DNA of 64,000 nucleotides, from NCBI RefSeq assembly GCF_006265115.1, contig NZ_SMDR01000001.1, positions 620,001 to 684,000 of the forward strand. Reading direction: 5' to 3'. The notes under the pieces are model-generated. The model did no database searches. It was not told where the DNA came from and was given only the letters and a program-made list of their open reading frames with translations. The stretch comes from Arenimonas terrae. GTDB lineage: Bacteria; Pseudomonadota; Gammaproteobacteria; Xanthomonadales; Xanthomonadaceae. Below, piece after piece: positions 23,674 through 32,018 of the stretch (its first letter is position 1; each line of letters starts with the position of its first letter). Made by a program: the position numbers and the translations under genes.

Positions 23674-24522
23674 ATGCCGCCGTCCCCCGCCCGCACCCTG
23701 GTGCTGACCACGTTCGCCCTGCTCGCCTTCGCGGGCAATTCGCTGCTGTGCCGCTGGGCGCTGGACCGCAGCCAGACCGACCCAGCCAGTTTCACCACGC
23801 TGCGCCTGGTCGCGGGCGCTCTGGTGCTCTGGCTGCTGGTGCGGACGCGCGGCCGCCGCCCCGCCGGTGACTGGTTCTCCGCGTTGGCGCTGTTCGTCTA
23901 CGCGGCGGGATTTTCCTGGGCCTACACCGGGCTGTCGGCCGGCACGGGCGCGCTGCTGCTGTTCGGCGCGGTGCAGGCAACGATGCTGCTGCTGGGCCTG
24001 CGCGCCGGCGCGCGCTGGTCGACCTGGCAGTGGCTGGGGCTGGGGCTGGCGATGTCCGGCCTGGTCGGCGTGCTGATGCCCGGCCTGAGCGCGCCCGCAC
24101 CGCTGCCCGCCGGCCTGATGCTGGTGGCCGGTGTCGCCTGGGGCGTCTACAGCCTGCGCGGGCGCGGCGTCGCCGATGCCACGGACACCACGGCCGGCAA
24201 TTTCCTGCGGGCGGTGCCGATCACCCTGTGCGCCAGCGCGCTGGCCTGGCCGTGGCTGCAGATCGATGCCGCGGGCGCGCTGTGCGCGGTGATTTCCGGC
24301 GCAGTCACCTCGGGCCTGGGTTACGCGGTCTGGTACACCGCGCTGCGCGGGCTGTCGCCGCAGGCGGCCGGCAGCTGCCAGCTCAGCGTGCCGGTAATCA
24401 CGGCGGTCGCCGGGGTGCTGTGGCTGGGCGAAAGCGTGGACCTGCGGTTGGCGCTGGGTTCGGCCGCGGTGCTGCTGGGCATCGCGCTCACCCTGCCCCG
24501 GCGCCCGCGGCAAGTCGCCTGA
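23674..24522 (+). CDS. DMT-superfamily (EamA) transporter
   Basis: 282-aa inner-membrane protein with ten predicted helices in two EamA repeats (about 5-130 and 140-275). Conserved hints: FAGNSLLCRWAL in helix 1, FVYAAGFSWAYTGLSAGTGALLLF, and the second-repeat end SCQLSVPVITAVAGVLWLGE. Members export amino acids, nucleosides or other metabolites; the substrate cannot be read. An in-frame ATG at 23665 overlaps the CATAAT -10-like box, so 23674 is preferred. Convergent with the GDPD gene. Confidence 0.9.
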   Translation: MPPSPARTLVLTTFALLAFAGNSLLCRWALDRSQTDPASFTTLRLVAGALVLWLLVRTRGRRPAGDWFSALALFVYAAGFSWAYTGLSAGTGALLLFGAVQATMLLLGLRAGARWSTWQWLGLGLAMSGLVGVLMPGLSAPAPLPAGLMLVAGVAWGVYSLRGRGVADATDTTAGNFLRAVPITLCASALAWPWLQIDAAGALCAVISGAVTSGLGYAVWYTALRGLSPQAAGSCQLSVPVITAVAGVLWLGESVDLRLALGSAAVLLGIALTLPRRPRQVA

Positions 24523-24546
24523 CGGACCGGCGGCGGGCGCGCCGCC

Positions 24547-25593
24547 CTAGCCGTCGGCAAGCCGTCGGCCGAGATCGGGTTGATCGATGAAGAACGCGCC
24601 GACGCCCAGTGCGAGCAGGCGCCGGCCATAGGCCTCGCCGCCGAGTTCGGCGCGCAGCGTGTAGGGATGCAGGGCCAGGTCCGCCGCGCGCGCGTCCTCG
24701 ACCAGCGCGGTGACCGGCCCGTCCGGGCCGTCGGGCAGCAGCGCCTCGAAGGACGGCCCCAGCACCGCGATGCCCTGCGTGCGCAGCCAGCGCAGCGCCG
24801 CCGGCTGCAGCAGGTGGCCGTAGCGCGTGTGTTCGCCCAGCCCGTCGTCCCAGCACTCGCCGAGGTCGGTGTAGACGGACGCCAGCGCGCCGCCCCGCGC
24901 GAGATGCCATGCCAGGTCGCGCGGGCGGCCGCGGCGCGGATTGCCGATCAGCTGCACCAGCGGAAACTCGACCCCGCCAGCCGGCATCCAGGTGCGGCGC
25001 AGCTCGAGCAGGCTCTCGATCTCGAAGGACTGCAGGAACACGCGGGCCGGATCGGTGAACCCCGCCGCCACCAGGTCCGCGACCACCTTTTGCGGCAGCG
25101 ACTGCGCGATCGGTCGGCCATCCAGGTGCCTGCCCTCGTGCGCGAAATAGGTCGGATGTTTGGTTTCCGGATACACGCCGACGCGGCGTCCCTCGGTTTC
25201 CGCGGCCTTCAGCAGTGCCAGGATCTCGGCGAAGGTCGGCACTTCGAACCGGCCGTCGTAAGCGGTGTTGTCCGGCCGCAGCGCCGGCAGCCGCTCGCGC
25301 GCCCGCAGCGTCTTGATCTCGTCGAGGCTGAAGTCTTCGCTGAACCAGCCCGCGTGTTCGACCCCGTCGATCACCTTCACGCAGTGGCGGTCGGCGAACA
25401 CCGGCCGGTCGGCGACATCGGTGCTGTCGGACAGGTCGTTTTCGTGCCGCGCGACCAGCACGCCGTCGCGCGTGGGCACCAGGTCGGGCTCGATGAAATC
25501 GGCGCCCTGCGCGATCGCCAGCGCATACGCGGCCAGGGTGTGTTCGGGCCGGTAGCCGCAGGCGCCGCGGTGGGCGATGACCAGGGGTTTCAT
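24547..25593 (-). CDS. Glycerophosphodiester phosphodiesterase family protein
   Basis: 348-aa hydrolase that releases sn-glycerol-3-phosphate from deacylated phospholipids. HRGACGYRPEHT at 8-19 holds catalytic H8-R9 and a metal-binding region; IEPDLVPTRDGVLVARHE supplies the two acidic metal ligands and the second catalytic histidine; YPETKHP is the third metal motif. No signal peptide, unlike periplasmic GlpQ, so a cytosolic, UgpQ-like location is expected, although the length is closer to GlpQ. Its ATG overlaps the stop of the upstream VOC gene (ATGA). Confidence 0.93.
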   Translation of the reverse strand: MKPLVIAHRGACGYRPEHTLAAYALAIAQGADFIEPDLVPTRDGVLVARHENDLSDSTDVADRPVFADRHCVKVIDGVEHAGWFSEDFSLDEIKTLRARERLPALRPDNTAYDGRFEVPTFAEILALLKAAETEGRRVGVYPETKHPTYFAHEGRHLDGRPIAQSLPQKVVADLVAAGFTDPARVFLQSFEIESLLELRRTWMPAGGVEFPLVQLIGNPRRGRPRDLAWHLARGGALASVYTDLGECWDDGLGEHTRYGHLLQPAALRWLRTQGIAVLGPSFEALLPDGPDGPVTALVEDARAADLALHPYTLRAELGGEAYGRRLLALGVGAFFIDQPDLGRRLADG

Positions 25594-25979
25594 CGGTGCT
25601 GGATCAGGTCCCAGCGGTTGCCGTACAAGTCTTCGAACACGGCGACGCTGCCGTAGTCCTCGTGCCGCGGCGCTTCGGCGAACCGCACGCCGGCGGCGCT
25701 CATGCGCGCGTAGTCGCGGGCGAAATCGTCGGTGTGAAGGAACAGCCAGACGCGGCCTCCGCCCTGTTTCCCGACCAGGGCCCGCTGCTCGTCGCTGGCG
25801 GCCTGGGCCAGCAGCAGGCAGGTTTCGCTGGCGCCCGGCGGCGCCACCCGCACCCAGCGCTTGCCGGGGCCGCGCGGCGTGTCTTCGAGCAGGCGGAAGC
25901 CGAGTGCGCCCACGAACCAGGCGACCGCCTCGTCGTAGTCGCGCACCAGCAGGGACAGGGCACCGAGGGTCTGGGTCAT
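25590..25979 (-). CDS. VOC-family (glyoxalase/bleomycin-resistance fold) protein
   Basis: 129-aa single-domain vicinal-oxygen-chelate protein: LGALSLLVRDYDEAVAWFVGALGFRLLEDT is the first beta-alpha-beta-beta module, and VRFAEAPRHEDYGSVAVFEDLYGNRWDLIQ the second. The metal-ligand positions are not all clear (Glu in AVFED is likely). The reaction cannot be assigned; members include dioxygenases, isomerases and antibiotic-binding proteins. Translationally coupled to the GDPD gene. CACAAT ends six bases before the ATG, suggesting a leaderless mRNA. Confidence 0.88.
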   Translation of the reverse strand: MTQTLGALSLLVRDYDEAVAWFVGALGFRLLEDTPRGPGKRWVRVAPPGASETCLLLAQAASDEQRALVGKQGGGRVWLFLHTDDFARDYARMSAAGVRFAEAPRHEDYGSVAVFEDLYGNRWDLIQHR

Positions 25980-25985
25980 GCCGGC

Positions 25986-25991
25986 ATTGTG
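25986..25991 (-). promoter_or_regulatory. -10-like CACAAT before the VOC gene
   Basis: On the minus strand CACAAT is followed by GCCGGC and the ATG at 25979: six-base spacing, no ribosome binding site. Confidence 0.4.
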
Positions 25992-26086
25992 GACCGCTTC
26001 TTCCCGTGGCAAAACCGCCGCGCTCGCGGCATCATCGCCCCGGACCCGGCGTTCGAACCCGGGCCGCCACCGACGAGGAGTCCGCC

Positions 26087-26191
26087 ATGGCCAAGGGCCT
26101 GAACCAGAAGAAGACCGAAAAGAAGAAGCCGGAGAAGTCGCTGAAAGAGAAGCGCGAAGCCAAGCAGCAGAAGAAGGCTTCGAAGGGCTGA
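26087..26191 (+). CDS. Small Lys-rich basic protein (34 aa)
   Basis: 34-residue protein with 15 lysines, starting MAKGLNQKKTEKKKPEKSL and ending in alternating Lys/Glu helix-forming sequence. It has a good GAGGAG ribosome binding site 6 nt before the ATG. Short MAKG...KKxxKK proteins of this kind occur widely in proteobacteria; their role is unknown, with nucleic-acid or ribosome binding suggested only by charge. A 10-bp stem hairpin lies 18 bp after the stop. Confidence 0.75.
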   Translation: MAKGLNQKKTEKKKPEKSLKEKREAKQQKKASKG

Positions 26192-26209
26192 TCCGCCGCG
26201 CCCCTGCGT

Positions 26210-26235
26210 CCTGCGCCGGCACGACCCGGCGCAGG
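26210..26235 (+). terminator. Hairpin after the Lys-rich gene
   Basis: CCTGCGCCGG (26210-26219), loop CACGAC, CCGGCGCAGG (26226-26235): perfect 10-bp stem. No T-run follows, so it may be a weak or factor-assisted terminator, or an mRNA 3-prime stabiliser. The -10-like box of the next gene begins 4 bp later. Confidence 0.45.
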
Positions 26236-26239
26236 CGCC

Positions 26240-26245
26240 TACAAT
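26240..26245 (+). promoter_or_regulatory. -10-like TACAAT before the S4 gene
   Basis: TACAAT is followed by GGCGC and the ATG at 26251: five-base spacing and no ribosome binding site, matching the recurring leaderless arrangement. Confidence 0.45.
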
Positions 26246-26250
26246 GGCGC

Positions 26251-26988
26251 ATGTCCGACGCCATTCCCGGTTCCACCCCGCGCGCCACCGACGAAACGAT
26301 CCGGCTGGCCAAGCGCGTCGTCGAGATCACCGGCTGCTCGCGCAGCGAGGCCGAGCACTACATCCAGGGCGGCTGGGTGCGCGTGGACGGCGAAGTGGTG
26401 GAAGAACCGCAGTTCAAGGTCGGCCGCCAGCGTGTCGAACTCGACGCCGACGCCCGGCTCGCCGCGCCCGAACCCGCGACCCTCCTGCTCAACCTGCCCG
26501 CCGGCGCGAACGGCGCCGAATACCTGCGCCCCGAGAACCACTGGCCCGAGGATCCCTCCGGCTGGCGCCTGCTCAAGCGCCACTTCCCGCGCCTGGCCGA
26601 AGCCATGCCGATGGAGCCCGGCGCCGCCGGCCTGGCCATCTTCAGCCAGGACGGCCGCGTGCTGCGCCGCCTGCAGGAAGACGGGCCCAAGCTCGAACAG
26701 GAAATCGTCGTGGACGTGGACGGAGAGCTCGCGCCCTACGGCTGGAGCCGGCTCACCGGCGGCACCAGCTTCCAGGGCTGGCCGGTACCGGCCTTCAAGG
26801 TGAGCTGGCAGAGCGAGGCGCGGCTGCGCTTCGCGATCAAGGCGGTGCGCCCGGGCCTGATCGCGCACCTGTGCGAACAGGTCGGCCTGCGCGCCCTCGC
26901 CATCCGCCGCCTGCGCGTCGGCCGCGTCGGCCTGGCGAAGGTGCCCGTGGGGCTGTGGCGCTACCTGCCGGTCAACGACCGCTTCTGA
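26251..26988 (+). CDS. RsuA-family S4-domain protein with degenerate catalytic motifs
   Basis: 245 aa. An S4 RNA-binding domain spans about 15-65 (RLAKRVVEITGCSRSEAEHYIQGGWVRVDG). The rest aligns by pattern with RsuA/RluF pseudouridine synthases, but the core motifs are altered: NKPxG is NLPAG (81-85), and the catalytic GRLDxxxxGL aligns with MPMEPGAAGL, placing E122 where the essential aspartate should be. The NRQIR motif is replaced by RPGLIAHL. The C-terminal RRLRVGRVGLAKVPVGLWRYL keeps the family pattern. It probably binds rRNA without making pseudouridine, or uses Glu unusually. An intact RluF is encoded at 3839-4552. Confidence 0.85.
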   Translation: MSDAIPGSTPRATDETIRLAKRVVEITGCSRSEAEHYIQGGWVRVDGEVVEEPQFKVGRQRVELDADARLAAPEPATLLLNLPAGANGAEYLRPENHWPEDPSGWRLLKRHFPRLAEAMPMEPGAAGLAIFSQDGRVLRRLQEDGPKLEQEIVVDVDGELAPYGWSRLTGGTSFQGWPVPAFKVSWQSEARLRFAIKAVRPGLIAHLCEQVGLRALAIRRLRVGRVGLAKVPVGLWRYLPVNDRF

Positions 26989-26989
26989 A

Positions 26990-27538
26990 CTAGACCTCTT
27001 CTTCCGGCCCGGCCGCCTGCCGGCGCAGGAAGTCGGCCAGGCCGCCCAGCTGCTGCGCCTGCACCCGGTCCACGACCGGCGCGAACTTCGACAGGTCGTC
27101 GGGCGTGTAGCCGCCGGCGCGATACCAGAGCGTGATCTTCGTGCCGCCGCCCTCGGCCGGCGTGAGCCGGAACTCGAGCGCGCCGTGCAGGCCCATGCCC
27201 TGCAGGGGGCCGAGGCCGCCGGTCAAACGCAGGGTCTTGCCCGGGTCCACGAAGGTCACGGCCATGTGCCAGGCCTGCTGGTCGCCGTTGAACTCGCAGA
27301 AGCAGCCGCCCACGCGCGGCGAGATCGACAGCTTCGAGGCGTCGCCCCACCAGGTGTGGTCGGCCGGCCACCAGCGGCCGACCTCCTCCACAAGTCCCCT
27401 CCAGGCGGTGCGGGCATCCACCGGCACCACCTCGCTGTTTTCGAGGGTGAAGCCGGAGGGGCTGCTGTCCTTCACCGCGGCCTGCGCCGGCAGAACGGTG
27501 GACAGGGCCAGTACGACGGCAACAAGTGCACTGCGCAT
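26990..27538 (-). CDS. Exported SRPBCC/START-like domain protein
   Basis: 182 aa. A signal peptide covers about 1-20 (LSTVLPAQA). The rest fits the SRPBCC helix-grip fold: FTLENSEVVPVDARTAWRGLVEEVGRWWP at the start, a central sheet (WHMAVTFVDPGKTLRLTGGLG, GALEFRLTPAEGGGTKITLWYRAGGY), and a long C-terminal helix (VVDRVQAQQLGGLADFLRRQ). Such folds bind hydrophobic ligands or Hsp90-type partners, but an exported version has no assigned role. It ends 1 bp after the S4 gene on the opposite strand and is divergent from the amidotransferase gene. Confidence 0.85.
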   Translation of the reverse strand: MRSALVAVVLALSTVLPAQAAVKDSSPSGFTLENSEVVPVDARTAWRGLVEEVGRWWPADHTWWGDASKLSISPRVGGCFCEFNGDQQAWHMAVTFVDPGKTLRLTGGLGPLQGMGLHGALEFRLTPAEGGGTKITLWYRAGGYTPDDLSKFAPVVDRVQAQQLGGLADFLRRQAAGPEEEV

Positions 27539-27700
27539 GATCGGATACTCCCCAGGGTCTGGCGCCGATTTAGCGGCCCGACGGGCCCGGCTGGCAAGCG
27601 CGGCGGCTCATGCCTGCGGCGAACCGGGGTATTCCCGCGACAAGCTTGATCTTCCGTTCCGCTTCGGGTGTCGTGTGCGGGTCCCCCCGCTGCCGCCGCC

Positions 27701-28456
27701 ATGTCCCGCCTGCTGGTCTTCCAACACGTCGCCGCCGAACCCCTGGGCACCCTGGACCCGCTGATCCGCCGGCGCGGCCACCGCATCCGCTTCGTCAACT
27801 TCGAACGCGACCCGGACGCCCAGCCCGTGGTCGACCGCTACCGCGGGCTGGTGGTGCTGGGCGGCCCGATGAACGTCGAGGACCAACCCCACCGCCCGCA
27901 CCTGCGCACGGAACTGCGCGCGATCGAACAGGCCCTGCGCCAGGGCAAGCCGGTGCTGGGCATCTGCCTGGGCGCGCAGCTGCTGGCGCACGTGCTGGGC
28001 GCCCCCGTGCGCCGGCACGAGCGGCCCGAGATCGGCTGGTACGACCTGCAGCTCACCGGCGCCGGACAGGCCGACACGATGCTCGGCAAGCTGGCGCCGC
28101 GCACGCCGGTGTTCCAGTGGCATGGCTACACCTTCGACCTGCCGGACGGGGCGGTGCAGCTGGCGCGCACCGACACCTGCGAGCAGCAGGCCTTCCGCTG
28201 GGGCGACAGCGCCTACGGCCTGCAGTTCCATCCCGAAGTGGACGCGCCGCTGATCGAACGCTGGCTGGAAAAACCCGACCACGCCGACGAACTCTGCCAC
28301 CCGGCCCTGCCGCACGGCCGCGAGGCGATCCGCGAACACACCCGCGAACGCGCTGCGCCGCTGCAGCAGCAGGCCGAACCGGCCTTCGAAGCCTTCCTCG
28401 ACCTGGTCGGCCGCCCCGCCAGGCGCGTAGTGCTGCCCTCGCGCGAGTGGGCCTGA
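27701..28456 (+). CDS. Class I glutamine amidotransferase-like protein
   Basis: 251-aa cytosolic protein with a GATase1 domain: LVVLGGPMNVED (the GMP-synthase-like oxyanion strand), nucleophile Cys in GICLGAQLLA (about C88), and His/Glu in LQFHPEV near 180. It matches stand-alone GATase1 proteins (YfeJ/GuaA-like subgroup), whose amide donor or acceptor is usually unknown and which can act as gamma-glutamyl hydrolases. An in-frame GTG 11 codons upstream is possible, but the ATG at 27701 starts the first strand. The 162-bp gap upstream has no clear promoter. Confidence 0.88.
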   Translation: MSRLLVFQHVAAEPLGTLDPLIRRRGHRIRFVNFERDPDAQPVVDRYRGLVVLGGPMNVEDQPHRPHLRTELRAIEQALRQGKPVLGICLGAQLLAHVLGAPVRRHERPEIGWYDLQLTGAGQADTMLGKLAPRTPVFQWHGYTFDLPDGAVQLARTDTCEQQAFRWGDSAYGLQFHPEVDAPLIERWLEKPDHADELCHPALPHGREAIREHTRERAAPLQQQAEPAFEAFLDLVGRPARRVVLPSREWA

Positions 28457-28465
28457 GCCGCCGGC

Positions 28466-29038
28466 TCAGCGCGCCGCGTTCAGGCGGACCAGTTCCACGG
28501 CGTCCTGCGGGGTGAATGCACCGGGGCCGAGGTAGGTCTCGCCTTCCGGCGTCCGCACCGACATCACGTCCACGCGCATGCGCGCGTCGGTCGGGGCCTG
28601 CAGCAGACCCCACTCCGAATCGGGGCTGGGCGTGAGCGTGGTTTCGTGGCGCTGGCCCGGCGCGAGCGTGTTCTTCATGTTCACCAGGAACTCCTGGCGC
28701 AGCCAAGGCTCCTTGCGTCCCGGCGAGCTCAGCGTGAGCAGCACAGTGAACCGGGCGACGGACAGCCGGGTGCCGTTCTCGAGCACCAGGTCGAGCATGG
28801 GCCGCTGCCAGCCGCTTTCCTGCGCCTGGTGGCGGTAGCGCGAGCTGATCAGGCGAAAGGGACCGATCGTGGCGCGGTCGGCCTCGACCTGGTCGCGGCG
28901 CTTCTCCAGCTCGATGCGCCTGTCTTCGTCGGCGCCGAGCACCGTGTCCACCGCTGCCTCCGGGGCCGGCGGCGAACAGGCGGCCAAGGCCAGGAAAAGC
29001 AGCGCCAGCGGCAGGCAGGAGGGAGTCTTGAGGGTCAT
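28466..29038 (-). CDS. Putative lipoprotein, function unknown
   Basis: 190 aa. A lipoprotein signal with lipobox LALAAC places the lipidated cysteine at C21. Residues 35-55 are charged and helical (DEDRRIELEKRRDQVEADR). A beta-rich domain follows (MLDLVLENGTRLSVARFTVLLTLSS, then WLRQEFLVNMKNTLAPGQRHETTLTPSPDSEW), a pattern like immunoglobulin-type periplasmic domains that compare conserved residues across two sheets. I do not recognise a named family. The ATG at 29038 is chosen because the signal starts there. Convergent with the amidotransferase gene. Confidence 0.8.
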   Translation of the reverse strand: MTLKTPSCLPLALLFLALAACSPPAPEAAVDTVLGADEDRRIELEKRRDQVEADRATIGPFRLISSRYRHQAQESGWQRPMLDLVLENGTRLSVARFTVLLTLSSPGRKEPWLRQEFLVNMKNTLAPGQRHETTLTPSPDSEWGLLQAPTDARMRVDVMSVRTPEGETYLGPGAFTPQDAVELVRLNAAR

Positions 29039-29224
29039 CACGCATGTTCCCGGCGGCAGGTGATCGAAGTCTAACGGCACGCCCCGCGACCGATCCGCCG
29101 TCCGGCGGCGATCCGCGCCCCTTCGGCGGCGATGCCCGCCGCCGGGGCCGATCGCATCGCGCCCCTCCCGCGGGCGGCGATGCGATGCGAGAATCCCCTC
29201 CCGCTCCCCATTTGGCACCCCACC

Positions 29225-30184
<960 letters not shown>

Positions 30185-30214
30185 ACTGCCCGACTTTCCC
30201 CCAAGACCCACGCC

Positions 30215-30880
30215 ATGACCACCGCCCAGCGCCCCACTCCGCTCGTCATCGACTTCCTGGCCGAGATCGCCCACCCCTGGTGCGTCATCAACCTGATCAC
30301 GCTCGAGCGCGCGCTGATGTCGCTGCGCAACGAGGTGCGCGCGGAGATCCAGTTCCAGCCCTTCGAACTCTCGCCCAAGCTCGGCCCCGAAGGCGAAACC
30401 GTCGCCGAGGGCCTGGCCCGCCGGCTTCAGTGGACCGCTTCGCAGGCGCTCGACAACCAGATGGCGGCGCAGGCCCGGGCCCGCGCGATCGGCATCGAGT
30501 ACACCGCCAATCCCGAGCGCCGGCTCTGGAACACCTTCGACGCCCATCGCCTGATGCGCTGGGCCGGCCGCCAGAACGCCGCGCGCGCCCTGTACCTGGC
30601 CCTGGCCGAAGCCGGCGCCAACCGCGGCGAAAACCTGTCCTCGCGCGAGGTGCTCGCCCGCATCGCCGGGGAAGCCGGGCTCGATGCCGCCGGCGCCTAC
30701 GCCGTGCTGGCCAGCGACCAGTTCGCGGACGAAGTGCGCACCATCGAAGTGCACTATCGGAAGTTGCTGGTGTTCGAGGTGCCGACCCTGGTGGTGAACG
30801 GCAAGCACCGCATCAATGGCGCGGTGAACTACGACGCCATGGTCTCGGGCCTGCGCCAGATCGCCGCCCTTCCCGCCTGA
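30215..30880 (+). CDS. DsbA/FrnE-like protein with HPWC in place of CPWC
   Basis: 221-aa cytosolic thioredoxin-fold protein of the 2-hydroxychromene-2-carboxylate isomerase/FrnE group. The layout is complete: a first strand (LVIDFLAEIAHPWC), a long helical insert, and the cis-Pro loop EVPTLVVNGKH. The active-site motif reads H-P-W-C, so the first nucleophilic cysteine of the usual CPWC is histidine and only one cysteine remains. It therefore cannot form the normal active-site disulfide; a glutathione-dependent isomerase or transferase activity, as in related kappa-class GSTs, is more likely. A strong hairpin follows the stop. Confidence 0.87.
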   Translation: MTTAQRPTPLVIDFLAEIAHPWCVINLITLERALMSLRNEVRAEIQFQPFELSPKLGPEGETVAEGLARRLQWTASQALDNQMAAQARARAIGIEYTANPERRLWNTFDAHRLMRWAGRQNAARALYLALAEAGANRGENLSSREVLARIAGEAGLDAAGAYAVLASDQFADEVRTIEVHYRKLLVFEVPTLVVNGKHRINGAVNYDAMVSGLRQIAALPA

Positions 30881-30892
30881 ACCCCGCCGCAC

Positions 30893-30923
30893 CGCCCTCG
30901 GCCCATCCGGCCGGCCGAGGGCG
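30893..30923 (+). terminator. 11-bp stem hairpin after the DsbA-like gene
   Basis: CGCCCTCGGCC (30893-30903), loop CATCCGGCC, GGCCGAGGGCG (30913-30923): a perfect 11-bp stem starting 12 bp after the stop. No T-run follows (TAAGATG), so termination would need another factor. The rest of the 163-bp gap up to 31043 shows no other feature. Confidence 0.5.
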
Positions 30924-31043
30924 TAAGATGGGCCCGCGCCATCGTTCTTCGAGCGCGTCACGCCCGGGCCCCTCGGCCCCCTCGTTTCGCTCCCTTCCGC
31001 GTTCACGTCCCGGTCCCGGGACGACGCCCCCACGGGAGCGCCC

Positions 31044-31694
31044 ATGCCGGGCTACACCACCCGCCTGCTCACGCTCCGCTTCGGCGGCCACGACTACCGC
31101 ATCCGCGCGCTGAGCGACCTTCAGCAGTTCGCCGACCCCCAGGGCCGGGCCGAACGCGCCGGCATCTCGTCGGCGCAGTGGAGCCTGTTCGGCCAGGTCT
31201 GGCCGGCGGGCCGGGTGCTGGCCCAGGCGATGAGCGATTTCGACATCGGCGGCAAGCGCATCCTCGAACTCGGCTGCGGCCTGGGCCTGTCGAGCCTGGT
31301 GCTGCAGCGCCGCCAGGCCGACATCACCGCCAGCGACCACCATCCACTGGCAGAGGAGTTCCTCACCTACAACGCCGCGCTCAACGGCCTGGGTTCGCCG
31401 GCCTACCTGGACCTGGCCTGGACGCTGCCGCAGCCGACGCTGGGCCGCTTCGACCTGATCATCGGCAGCGACCTGCTGTACGAACGCGGCCACGCCGAGC
31501 AGCTGTCGATGCTGATCGCCAACCATGCCCAGCCGGGTGCGGAAGTGCTGATCACCGACCCGGGCCGCGGCAACAGCGGCGCCTTCACCACGGCGCTCAA
31601 ACTCCAGGGCTTCGAAGTGGACGAAGTGCGCAGCGCCTTCGACGACGGTGACGTCGCGCCGTTCCGCGGCCGCCTGCTGAGCTACCGGCGATGA
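31044..31694 (+). CDS. SAM-dependent methyltransferase (METTL21/lysine-methyltransferase-like)
   Basis: 216-aa class I methyltransferase. Motif I is ILELGCGLGLSSLVL (about 73-87) and motif post-I is ITASDHHPLAEEFL; FDLIIGSDLLYERGH holds the SDxLY motif that resembles the DxxY of METTL21-type protein methyltransferases. The N-terminus (SSAQWSLFGQVWPAGRVLAQAM) resembles the W-P-[SA]-[AG] substrate region of that group. A protein-lysine substrate is plausible but unproven. Its stop overlaps the ATG of the YkgJ gene (ATGA). Confidence 0.9.
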   Translation: MPGYTTRLLTLRFGGHDYRIRALSDLQQFADPQGRAERAGISSAQWSLFGQVWPAGRVLAQAMSDFDIGGKRILELGCGLGLSSLVLQRRQADITASDHHPLAEEFLTYNAALNGLGSPAYLDLAWTLPQPTLGRFDLIIGSDLLYERGHAEQLSMLIANHAQPGAEVLITDPGRGNSGAFTTALKLQGFEVDEVRSAFDDGDVAPFRGRLLSYRR

Positions 31695-32017
31695 GGCCGT
31701 TGCCCGGTCCCGCCGCACGCCTGCTCGACACCCGGCCGCCGCCGGAGCCGCCCGTGCACTGCGACACCTGCACCGGCCTGTGCTGCCGGCTGACTGTCGT
31801 GCTCACGCCCGGCGACGAAGCCGTGCCGGCGGCGCTGGTGGATACCGCCGCCGGCGGCCTGCGCACGATGGCGCACCGCCCGGACGGCTTCTGCGTGGCC
31901 CTGGGCGACGACGGTCGCTGCGGCATCTACACGCTGCGCCCGCAGGCCTGCCGCCGATTCCTGATGGCGGGCCCGTACTGCCGCGCGATCCGCGAGGACG
32001 CCGAGCGCGCGCGTTGA
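31691..32017 (+). CDS. YkgJ-family cysteine-cluster protein
   Basis: 108 aa. Conserved cysteine clusters: HCDTCTGLCC near 23-32, then GFC, RCGIYTLRPQACR and PYCRAI, the standard YkgJ set thought to bind zinc or an Fe-S cluster. Many YkgJ proteins sit beside methyltransferases or tRNA enzymes, and here it is translationally coupled to the methyltransferase. A role in maturing or modifying the same substrate is possible but inferred. Convergent with the beta-propeller lipoprotein gene with a 1-bp gap. Confidence 0.9.
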   Translation: MRPLPGPAARLLDTRPPPEPPVHCDTCTGLCCRLTVVLTPGDEAVPAALVDTAAGGLRTMAHRPDGFCVALGDDGRCGIYTLRPQACRRFLMAGPYCRAIREDAERAR

Positions 32018-32018
32018 A

